Source: Bacteroidota bacterium (GTDB taxonomy: Bacteria > Bacteroidota > Bacteroidia > Bacteroidales > VadinHA17). Taken from it: a stretch of DNA of 5,229 nt. The DNA is taken from NCBI GenBank assembly GCA_030642585.1, contig DAOWNN010000194.1, positions 1 through 5,229 on the forward strand, read 5' to 3'. The notes below the pieces were generated by a model. It saw nothing but the letters and a program-made list of their open reading frames with translations. It did no database searches and was not told the origin of the DNA. Positions 1 through 5,229 of this stretch are shown here, one piece after another. Made by a program: the position numbers and the translations under genes. How positions within the stretch are numbered: the first letter of the stretch is position 1; every line of letters starts with the position of its first letter.

Positions 1-168
1 ATCGTAATTTTCAATTCCTGTGTGCCCAATCCATTGGGTGTGAAACCCTTTGTAGAAGTCCTGCAGACCGGAACTGGTTAACTCATCACCCGGTTGGATA
101 ATGTAATCAATCCCGGAGTGTTGAATATCGACTGGCAAGAAGCTGGCGGCAACAAAAAGACGTTTCAT
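1..168 (-). CDS. OtsA-like (GT20) trehalose-6-phosphate synthase homologue, N-terminal 56 residues only
   Basis: This is the 5' end of a leftward gene that leaves the window. The ATG is at 168-166 and 56 codons are open to position 1. The peptide begins MKRLFVAASFLPVDI, and later has FYKGFHTQWIGHTGI at about residues 38-52. This layout matches the N-terminus of GT20 enzymes, which make trehalose 6-phosphate from UDP-glucose and glucose 6-phosphate: a first beta strand ending in SNRLPV, a GGLATGL loop, then WIGWPG. Known GT20 binding residues look altered here: SNR reads ASF, the GG loop reads DELTSSGL, and the second Trp of WxGW is His. It could be a diverged glucosyltransferase, a non-catalytic GT20 paralogue, or the first module of an OtsA-OtsB fusion. 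It is divergent from the HAD-GH65 gene, which supports a role in trehalose-like metabolism. The family call is fairly secure; activity is not. Confidence 0.72.
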   Translation of the reverse strand, partial: MKRLFVAASFLPVDIQHSGIDYIIQPGDELTSSGLQDFYKGFHTQWIGHTGIENYD

Positions 169-301
169 CGGAAATCTATTATTTTTATCGGGATTTATCA
201 AGTTGACAATTCACTTATTATATTCATTAGAATATTTGAATGCCTTGATAAAATTAATACCTTAACAACTTAAACCAATTAAAAATAGTAAAACTTTTTT
301 T
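169..301. promoter_or_regulatory. Divergent AT-rich spacer, presumed to hold promoters for both flanking genes
   Basis: This 133-bp spacer separates two divergent starts, so promoters in both directions are expected. On the plus strand a TTGACA at 203-208 is followed, 19 bp later, by TAGAAT at 228-233, a loose sigma-70-like pair. AATATTTG at 231-238 differs from the Bacteroidota TAnnTTTG box at one specified base, but its nearest upstream TTG (203-205) is too far away for normal spacing. I see no operator palindrome. Position makes promoter function likely; the exact boxes are uncertain. Confidence 0.35.
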
Positions 302-3300
302 ATGCTAAATTTTGATGCAGTTATATTTGACCTTGATGGGGTAATTACTAAAACAGCGCTGGTTCATGGATCTGCCTGGAAAAAGACCTTTGATGAATAT
401 CTTAGATCCCGGGAGAAAAGGTTTAAGGAGCCTTTTAGAGAATTTACTCATAACGGCGATTACCTTCCCTTTGTGGATGGTAAACCACGGTATAAAGGGG
501 TGGCATCATTTCTTGAATCCCGGGGGATTAATATTTCCCCTGGAGATTCTTCAGATGATCCAGGTAAGGAAACAGTTTGCGGATTGGGAAACCAAAAAAA
601 CCTGAAGTTTAATGAGGTGCTCGATAGTGAAGGGGTTATGGTGTATGAATCAACTGTGAATTTAATTCATGAATTGAAAAAGAATAATATTCGGATAGGA
701 GTTGCTTCCTCCAGTAAAAACTGTAAAGAAGTATTACAAAGAGTAGAACTGCTTTCGCTGTTTGAAACCAGGATTGACGGTGAAGTATCTGTAGAAATGA
801 ATCTACATGGAAAGCCAGAACCTGATATATTCACCACAGCCTGTGACCAGCTTGGGGTTGAATATCACAAAGCTGTGATTGTTGAAGATGCAGTTTCAGG
901 CGTTCAGGCTGGAAGGAATGGTAATTTTGGACTGGTCATAGGATTGGCCCGTGAAGATAACCGGGAAGAACTATTAGTGAATGGGGCTGATATTGTACTT
1001 GAAGATATGGAGGAAATAGATATCGCGGAGATTGATAAATGGTTCCAGTCAGGCATAAAAGAAGATAATTGGGAACTGAAATATTATGATTATGATGTAA
1101 GTCAGGAGAAATCCAGGGAGGCATTGTTAGCCGTGGGAAATGGTTATTTTGGAACACGAGGTGCAATGGAAGAGAGTCACACAAGCAATAAAAATTATTC
1201 CGGCACCTATATTCACGGTTTGTTTAACAGGCTTACTTCAAGAGTAGGAGATCATGAAATTGAAAATGAAGATATGGTCAATATATCCAATTGGCTACCC
1301 ATAACTTTTCGTATTGGTGATGGGCCATGGTTTGTGCTTGATCCTGAACCATCATTTGCTATTGAAAAGATACACCGGAAGCTGGACCTAAAGAGTGGAG
1401 AACTTTCGCGTACATTGGTGCTTAAGGATGACAAAGGAAGAATTACCGAAATTGTATCTTCACGGTTTGCCAGCATGGATAATCCGAACCTTGCAGGATT
1501 AAAATATAGTATCAAAGCCCTCAATTATGAAGCATCTGTTGAAATCCGGACGGAGATAGCAGGAGACCACCTCAATGCCGGTGTAGAGCGTTACAAGGAA
1601 TTGAACCAAAAACACTTACTGCCTGTTTCTGAAAATACAGAGGGGACTAAAGCTTACCTTGAGCTACGTACTTCACAATCAGCTATACCAATTGTAATGG
1701 GAGCAATCCATAAGCTGTCGGGCGCAAAGGCTGAACCGGAAGGTTTTACTTCACAGGGCAAAGCAGGTATTTTATTTAAGATGACAGTCAAAAAGGGTCA
1801 GGAAATCACACTTGATAAATTGATTGCTATTCATACCGGTCTGGATGCCGGTAGCAAAGATCCGGTTGTTTCTGTAAAAGAATTCCTAGCTTCTTCGGGT
1901 GATTATGATGAGGAATTCAGGAAATCTTCTGTAGCATGGGGGGAAATATGGAAAGAGATAGATATTCAGATCTGTGGCGACAGCTTATCTCAAAAACTGA
2001 TCAGGCTGCATCTTTATCATATGATGGTTACGGCATCGCCACATTTTTCCGGGTTGGATTCAGGGATTCCCCCAAGGGGATTACACGGGGAAGCATACCG
2101 CGGACATATTTTCTGGGATGAACTCTACATCCTGCCTCTTTATAATATACATTACCCGGAAGTAGTCAAAGCAGCCCTGATGTATCGGTACCGGAGGCTT
2201 GATGAGGCGCGTAAGTATGCCGCTGAACATGCTTACAAGGGAGCTATGTTTCCCTGGCAAAGCGGAAGTGACGGCAGGGAGGAAACTCAGACTATACACC
2301 TGAATCCTTTGTCAGGAGAATGGGGTGATGATTACAGTTCATTACAACGGCATATCTCACTGGCCATTGCCTACAATATCTGGAGTTACTACTGGACTAC
2401 TGCAGATGGGGATTTTATGGCTATGTATGGTACGGAAATGTTCCTTGATATTTGTAAGTTCTGGGCCAGTAAATGCCGGTATGACAACAATGATCAAAAG
2501 TACCATATTGACCGTGTTATGGGGCCCGATGAATTTCATGAGAAATTACCAGGATCAAAAGAAGGCGGACTCACTGACAATGCGTATACAAATATCATGT
2601 CCAGTTGGATCTTTGAAAAGGCTTTTTATTTGTTGAAGCTTTTATCAGTGAAAAAGCAAAAAGCAATTTTTAAAAAACTTGAACTTTCTAACGAAGTATT
2701 GGCTACCTGGCACGCGATGCATGAAAAACTTTCTCTCAATGTTTCCGAAGAAGGGATTGTGGAACAATTCAAAGGATATTTTGATCTTGAAGAGCTCGAT
2801 TGGGAGCACTATCAGAATAAATATGGAGATATTCACAGGCTCGACAGGATACTCAAAGCAGAAGGAAAATCGCCCGATAAGTACAAACTATCAAAACAGC
2901 CTGATTTCCTGATGTCATTTTACAACCTTGGATTTAATGAGACTAAACATATCATTAACGATTTAGGATATGCATTGCCTGATGAGTTTGCCCAGCGCAA
3001 TTTTGATTATTATATGGCCCGAACTTCACATGGGTCAACACTCAGCAGATTGGTGCATGCCCGGATTGCTCATCAGTTGGGAAAAACCGAAATCGCCTGG
3101 AAAATGTACATAGAAGCACTGCAAAGTGACCTGGTAGACCTTCAGGGAGGAACTACAGGTGAAGGTATCCATTGTGGTGTGATGGCTGGAACAGTATACT
3201 CAGCTATCTCAACTTATGGTGGACTCGATCTTTCAGGAGACTTGCCCCGGATTGACCCTGGCTTGCCAGTTCATTGGAAAAGCCTATCCTTCGGTTTTTA

Positions 3301-3448
3301 CTTCCGGTCAAACCGTTTTGCTGTAGAGATTACCCGGAATAGTGTTCAGATTGTTTGTGAAAAAAGCAGAAATACTAAAATAAAAGTTCATATTTGTGCC
3401 CGGGTTTATACTTTTAAACCTGGTGAACTTCAAATTGTAAACTATTAA
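302..3448 (+). CDS. Fused HAD (beta-phosphoglucomutase type) and GH65 alpha-glucoside phosphorylase/hydrolase
   Basis: This 1048-residue fusion has two complete enzyme modules. Residues 1 to about 245 form a HAD domain: nucleophile motif D10-L-D12-G-V-I-T, S136-S138 (motif II), K171 in HGKPEPD (motif III) and E195-D196 (motif IV). T18 and H22 in TxxxHxxAWK match the beta-phosphoglucomutase substrate loop. From about residue 255 follows GH65: an N-terminal sandwich with GNGYFGTRG (279-287), an alpha/alpha barrel with FWDEL (604-608), PWQSGSDG (651-658) and MGPDEFHE (740-747, with E744 as general acid), TSHGSTLS (908-915), the usual phosphate-loop position, then QGGTTGEGIH (948-957) and a C-terminal sandwich (about 1000-1048). 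GH65 phosphorylases yield beta-glucose 1-phosphate, which beta-phosphoglucomutase turns into glucose 6-phosphate, so the fusion would couple consecutive steps. The sequence resembles actinobacterial HAD/GH65 proteins such as the Rv3400/Rv3401 pair. The substrate (trehalose, kojibiose, maltose, trehalose 6-phosphate) and phosphorolysis versus hydrolysis are not settled. No Shine-Dalgarno sequence is present; an A4CT7 run precedes the ATG. No signal peptide is visible, so it is cytoplasmic. Confidence 0.93.
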   Translation: MLNFDAVIFDLDGVITKTALVHGSAWKKTFDEYLRSREKRFKEPFREFTHNGDYLPFVDGKPRYKGVASFLESRGINISPGDSSDDPGKETVCGLGNQKNLKFNEVLDSEGVMVYESTVNLIHELKKNNIRIGVASSSKNCKEVLQRVELLSLFETRIDGEVSVEMNLHGKPEPDIFTTACDQLGVEYHKAVIVEDAVSGVQAGRNGNFGLVIGLAREDNREELLVNGADIVLEDMEEIDIAEIDKWFQSGIKEDNWELKYYDYDVSQEKSREALLAVGNGYFGTRGAMEESHTSNKNYSGTYIHGLFNRLTSRVGDHEIENEDMVNISNWLPITFRIGDGPWFVLDPEPSFAIEKIHRKLDLKSGELSRTLVLKDDKGRITEIVSSRFASMDNPNLAGLKYSIKALNYEASVEIRTEIAGDHLNAGVERYKELNQKHLLPVSENTEGTKAYLELRTSQSAIPIVMGAIHKLSGAKAEPEGFTSQGKAGILFKMTVKKGQEITLDKLIAIHTGLDAGSKDPVVSVKEFLASSGDYDEEFRKSSVAWGEIWKEIDIQICGDSLSQKLIRLHLYHMMVTASPHFSGLDSGIPPRGLHGEAYRGHIFWDELYILPLYNIHYPEVVKAALMYRYRRLDEARKYAAEHAYKGAMFPWQSGSDGREETQTIHLNPLSGEWGDDYSSLQRHISLAIAYNIWSYYWTTADGDFMAMYGTEMFLDICKFWASKCRYDNNDQKYHIDRVMGPDEFHEKLPGSKEGGLTDNAYTNIMSSWIFEKAFYLLKLLSVKKQKAIFKKLELSNEVLATWHAMHEKLSLNVSEEGIVEQFKGYFDLEELDWEHYQNKYGDIHRLDRILKAEGKSPDKYKLSKQPDFLMSFYNLGFNETKHIINDLGYALPDEFAQRNFDYYMARTSHGSTLSRLVHARIAHQLGKTEIAWKMYIEALQSDLVDLQGGTTGEGIHCGVMAGTVYSAISTYGGLDLSGDLPRIDPGLPVHWKSLSFGFYFRSNRFAVEITRNSVQIVCEKSRNTKIKVHICARVYTFKPGELQIVNY

Positions 3449-3459
3449 CAAAAATTTTT

Positions 3460-4152
3460 ATGCTTGGTGATATTCTGCTGGTAAATGATTTGCATAAGGA
3501 TGCGGCCGCTTCTATTTGTGAACTGATAATGCAAGACAGGTCTGAATTAAAAAACTCCCGATACATTGTGGGTATATCCGGTGAATCGGGTTCTGGCAAG
3601 TCTGAACTGGCCCATGCTCTGGGAGTAGCCCTGAAAGAGCAGCTCATCAGGGTAAAGGTTATTCATACTGACAACTATTATGAAATACAACCTTTACTTC
3701 GCGAAGAGTGGAGGCGAAATAAAGGCTTTGATCATATTGGACTTGACGAGTATGACTGGGTAAAGATCCGTAAGACCATACGCGATTTCAAGGAGGCGCA
3801 AGAGTGTGTTCTTCCCTGCATTGACCTGATCCCGGAGCAGGTGGATAAACTGATAACTGATTTCAGTAAAATTGAGCTATTGATTATTGACGGACTCTAT
3901 GCCATCAATGCACCTGATATTGATCTTCGTGTGTTTATAGACCTTACTTACCGTGAAACTAAAATAAACCAGATTATCCGGATGAAAGAAGCCATGACAG
4001 ATTTCCGGCTAGCCATTTTGGAGAGGGAGCACCTGGCGGTTTGTTCCCTAAAGCCAAAGGCCGATTTAATAATCGATAAATCTTACATGGTAGTGAAGGC
4101 TAGTGAGTACAAGTCACCAAACAATTGTGGCTCTGCAAAAGCAACAAAATAA
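3460..4152 (+). CDS. P-loop kinase of the uridine kinase/phosphoribulokinase superfamily, substrate unknown
   Basis: This 230-residue cytoplasmic protein starts 11 bases after the HAD-GH65 stop, so the two are almost certainly co-transcribed. Walker A is GESGSGKS (41-48). DNYY (71-74) matches the uridine kinase DxFY motif with the catalytic Asp, FDH (90-92) matches the FDHP motif, and LLIIDGLYAI (140-149) is the Walker B strand. LEREH and KADLII near 187-205 fit the C-terminal nucleotide-binding part. Length is near the usual size for bacterial uridine kinase. Positions that recognise uridine differ, however: the PxYDxxxHxR segment reads PCIDLIPEQV (119-128), losing Tyr, His and Arg, and the RDxxxRGR lid reads RMKEAMTDF (174-182). 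The superfamily also phosphorylates sugars, glycerate and pantothenate. Because it sits in a sugar locus, I infer a carbohydrate or related acceptor rather than uridine. Automatic annotation will probably say 'uridine kinase'. There is no Shine-Dalgarno sequence; an A5T5 run precedes the ATG. Confidence 0.85.
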   Translation: MLGDILLVNDLHKDAAASICELIMQDRSELKNSRYIVGISGESGSGKSELAHALGVALKEQLIRVKVIHTDNYYEIQPLLREEWRRNKGFDHIGLDEYDWVKIRKTIRDFKEAQECVLPCIDLIPEQVDKLITDFSKIELLIIDGLYAINAPDIDLRVFIDLTYRETKINQIIRMKEAMTDFRLAILEREHLAVCSLKPKADLIIDKSYMVVKASEYKSPNNCGSAKATK

Positions 4153-4161
4153 AAGCATTTT

Positions 4162-4245
4162 TACTCGTCTGACCACTAATGGTTGCAACCAGTAGATAGA
4201 CTTATCTTTTTACTTGATGAACTAAAAATAGTGGTCTGACGAGTA
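4162..4245. repeat. 84-bp inverted-repeat element with 17-bp arms
   Basis: Arms 4162-4178 and 4229-4245 pair at 16 of 17 positions; the only mismatch is T4170 against T4237. That mismatch sits at the centre of GTCTGAC, an odd palindrome present in both arms, so the same heptamer is also a direct repeat. The 50-base loop contains the perfect 10-bp palindrome GGTTGCAACC (4181-4190). The element begins 10 bases after the kinase stop, so its transcript could fold into a long stem that protects or ends the operon mRNA. The terminal inverted repeats also suggest a MITE-like relic, but no target-site duplication is visible. Confidence 0.75.
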
Positions 4246-4277
4246 TCTTCCAACATGATTGTAGTCAGCAGATAGAC
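4181..4277. repeat. Imperfect 21-bp direct repeat (4181-4201 and 4257-4277)
   Basis: The two copies match at 16 of 21 positions and share an identical 3' end AGATAGAC; upstream of that the pattern is TTGnAnnCAGnAGATAGAC. Copy one lies in the loop of the inverted-repeat element and copy two lies 11 bases beyond its right arm. Together with GTCTGAC, which precedes both copies, this suggests an old partial duplication of a unit of about 70 bp, or two degenerate binding sites. Function is unknown. Confidence 0.5.
4194..4211 (+). terminator. Weak intrinsic-terminator-like stem after the kinase gene
   Basis: AGATA (4194-4198) pairs with TATCT (4203-4207) around a 4-base loop, and the stem runs into five Ts (4207-4211). 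It lies 42 bases after the kinase stop. The stem is short and AT-rich, so it would be a poor terminator alone. The larger inverted repeat that encloses it may be the more important 3' structure. No GC-rich hairpin with a U tract is visible nearer to the stop. Confidence 0.2.
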
Positions 4278-4288
4278 ACCCCTCGACC

Positions 4289-4318
4289 ACCCACTTAGGG
4301 TTTGCTTGCTAAAGCAAA
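4289..4318. repeat. Adjacent short hairpins
   Basis: A perfect 7-bp stem TTTGCTT/AAGCAAA (4301-4307 with 4312-4318) closes a 4-base loop. Immediately before it, ACCC/GGGT (4289-4292 with 4298-4301) forms a 4-bp stem around ACTTA, sharing one base with the next stem. The pair is flanked by two copies of CTCGAC (4282-4287 and 4323-4328) and by CCCT/AGGG (4280-4283 with 4329-4332), which could close the whole as one fold. There is no T tract, so it does not look like a terminator. Confidence 0.4.
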
Positions 4319-4431
4319 AGAACTCGACAGGGAATTTATTGTTTAGGATAGATAATGTGGTATTGATCTGGTTTTTATGATTGATAAGATATTCAGTCAA
4401 AAATATCATTCCTATTTTTATAAATGTTTAT

Positions 4432-4494
4432 ACCACGTAGCGGTTAAAGTTTTGTAGAAAGATGTTATAAATTTAAACATTTCCCCGTAGGGGA
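4432..4494. repeat. Pair of CGTAG-loop hairpin repeats, 50 nt apart
   Basis: ACCACGTAGCGGT (4432-4444) and TCCCCGTAGGGGA (4482-4494) share one design: a 5-bp stem around a GTA loop with CGTAG at the centre. The first has one A-C mismatch in the stem; the second is perfect. The outer pair is A-T in one and T-A in the other, a compensatory change. The 3' flanks are also alike, with (T)TAGAAA followed by AGAT-type runs in both, so the repeat unit is about 50 bp. This looks like a small dispersed intergenic repeat or a structured RNA module, lying upstream of the promoter of the next gene. Confidence 0.6.
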
Positions 4495-4529
4495 TCAACT
4501 GTTAGAAAAAGATATTTTAAAATGATTTT

Positions 4530-4561
4530 TTGTAGTGTTAAACTATAACTAAATACCTTTG
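4530..4561 (+). promoter_or_regulatory. Bacteroidota-type promoter for the secreted-protein gene
   Basis: TACCTTTG (4554-4561) is a perfect match to the TAnnTTTG -7 box of Bacteroidota sigma factors. TTG (4530-4532) lies 21 bases upstream, within the spacing known for the -33 element. Transcription would start a few bases after 4561, giving a leader of roughly 65 nt before the ATG at 4632. This separates the last gene from the carbohydrate operon. It is also the best single clue to the host phylum. Confidence 0.65.
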
Positions 4562-4631
4562 TTTATGAATGCGTTTTATTCTAATTTGTTAAAGTATTCG
4601 AGTATCTCTAATTAGTACATATTACATTCAA

Positions 4632-5229
4632 ATGAAAAAATATCTATTTATTATAGCAAGTTTATTTTTCTTTATAAACTCAATAGCAACCCCGCCCGAA
4701 GTTTTAATATCCCTTATCACTTATTTTGAAAACAAGAATCCATTTCCATGGATAATTGATGAAAGCAACCCGGATAATATCTGGCAAATTGGCAAGTCAT
4801 ATAAGGCCGAGTTTGACTCTGCTTATTCAATACCAAATGCTATAATAACTGATACTATTAATCCTTATCCCATAAATAATCATTCATCATTTCAATTTCT
4901 AATTGCAAAACCTAACAATGCACAAGAAAATTGTATAAGTCTAATTCGATTAATTTTTTATCATAAAATTGATACTGATACCTTAAAAGATGGAGGTTAT
5001 ATTGATATATCATACGATTTGGGAAATACCTGGATCAATATAATTGATGATACCATCTCCACCAGAGTTAGTGTTTTAGGTCAGTTTTATGGAAGTACAG
5101 ATACTTTAACCGAAAACAGGAAAGGGTTTTCCGGCAACAGAACCTATGAATGGATTAGTAGTGGTTTTACGTGGTTTGATGAAAATAATGAACATGCCAG
5201 GACAAATGACTCAATATTGGTAAGATTCA
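4632..5229 (+). CDS. Secreted protein with signal peptide, probable T9SS-type cargo, 3' end outside window
   Basis: The frame is open from ATG 4632 to the window edge (199 codons). Residues 1-19 form a Sec signal peptide: KK, then the hydrophobic stretch LFIIASLFFFIN, and a likely SIA|T cleavage site; no lipobox cysteine is present. The mature part is rich in Asn, Asp, Thr and aromatic residues, with NIWQIGK (49-55), FDSAYSIPNAIITDT (61-75) and DGGYIDISYDLGNTW (120-134). These patterns recall beta-rich extracellular proteins of Bacteroidota that often end in a type IX secretion sorting domain; that domain would lie beyond the window and cannot be checked here. I do not recognise a catalytic family. 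The gene has its own promoter and its codons are more AT-rich than those of the carbohydrate genes, so it is probably unrelated to them. The start is chosen because it directly precedes the signal peptide; the A/T-rich leader has no Shine-Dalgarno sequence. Confidence 0.8.
   Translation, partial: MKKYLFIIASLFFFINSIATPPEVLISLITYFENKNPFPWIIDESNPDNIWQIGKSYKAEFDSAYSIPNAIITDTINPYPINNHSSFQFLIAKPNNAQENCISLIRLIFYHKIDTDTLKDGGYIDISYDLGNTWINIIDDTISTRVSVLGQFYGSTDTLTENRKGFSGNRTYEWISSGFTWFDENNEHARTNDSILVRF

Larger units (their letters stand above)
4153..4631. other. 479-bp structured intergenic region without a convincing gene
   Basis: This stretch lies between the kinase stop and the start of the secreted-protein gene. 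It is AT-rich and unusually dense in short repeats. It contains the 84-bp inverted-repeat element, an imperfect 21-bp direct repeat, a cluster of small hairpins near 4289-4318, the CGTAG hairpin pair at 4432-4494, and a promoter at 4530-4561. The minus strand has a 77-codon open frame (4409-4176), which I do not accept as a gene because it reads straight through the repeats and resembles no family I recognise. The region may be a mosaic of small dispersed repeats or a non-coding RNA. Confidence 0.6.

Noticed and set aside
203..233. TTGACA/TAGAAT pair as a defined promoter for the HAD-GH65 gene
   Set aside because: The 19-bp spacing and weak -10 are poor, and Bacteroidota primary promoters normally use TTG/TAnnTTTG instead. 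It is mentioned only within the divergent-spacer entry.
936..1524. Minus-strand open frames inside the HAD-GH65 gene (936-1184 and 1252-1524)
   Set aside because: They lie antisense within a continuous, motif-rich coding sequence and carry no recognisable domain.
4388..4407. GATATT/AATATC 6-bp inverted repeat
   Set aside because: Short, purely AT-rich apart from its end pair, with an 8-base loop; expected by chance in such DNA.
4176..4409. 77-codon open frame on the minus strand in the intergenic region
   Set aside because: It runs through the inverted-repeat element and hairpins, is Ser/Thr-rich at its C-terminus, matches no family I recognise and has no promoter-like box that I can see upstream. 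It is best explained as chance coding across repeats.
4565..4615. 16-codon open frame just after the -7 box, a possible leader peptide
   Set aside because: It starts within a few bases of the expected transcription start, is out of frame with the secreted protein, and has no attenuator-like hairpin or codon run after it.
4153..4631. CRISPR array or tRNA gene in the intergenic region
   Set aside because: There are no regularly spaced identical repeats (only two degenerate hairpins and one 21-bp pair), and no cloverleaf with a TTC-type T loop is visible.

Overview
The window looks like a chromosomal fragment from a member of the Bacteroidota. Four things point there. Starts are A/T-rich and lack Shine-Dalgarno sequences. 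A perfect TAnnTTTG-type -7 box with a TTG -33 element lies upstream of the last gene. That gene encodes a secreted protein in the style of type IX secretion cargo. Base composition is moderately AT-rich and becomes more so between genes. Genus cannot be read from the sequence.

Left part (1-4152) is a small carbohydrate locus. The 5' end of a gene resembling trehalose-6-phosphate synthase (OtsA, GT20) runs leftwards off the window (168 to 1, minus strand). It is separated by a 133-bp AT-rich divergent spacer from a rightward pair of genes. The first (302-3448) is a 1048-residue two-enzyme fusion: an N-terminal HAD domain of beta-phosphoglucomutase type followed by a complete GH65 glycoside phosphorylase/hydrolase. 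The second (3460-4152) starts 11 bases later and encodes a 230-residue P-loop kinase of the uridine kinase/phosphoribulokinase superfamily. A plausible working model is that GH65 breaks an alpha-glucoside such as trehalose with phosphate to give beta-glucose 1-phosphate, the fused HAD domain converts this to glucose 6-phosphate, and the kinase phosphorylates a further sugar-like product. The model is inference.

Two of the three genes deviate from their textbook families at ligand-binding positions. The OtsA-like N-terminus lacks the SNR arginine, the GG loop and the second Trp of WxGW. The kinase lacks the Tyr/His pair that recognises uridine and the arginine-rich lid. The locus may therefore handle something other than ordinary trehalose 6-phosphate and uridine.

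Right part (4153-4631) is a 479-bp stretch with no convincing gene but much structure. It holds an 84-bp inverted-repeat element (4162-4245) with a palindrome in its loop, a 21-bp imperfect direct repeat, a cluster of short hairpins (4289-4318), and two 13-nt CGTAG-loop hairpins 50 nt apart with a compensatory outer pair. A Bacteroidota promoter (4530-4561) serves the last gene.

The final gene (4632 to beyond 5229, plus strand) encodes a secreted protein with a clear signal peptide; its C-terminus lies outside the window.
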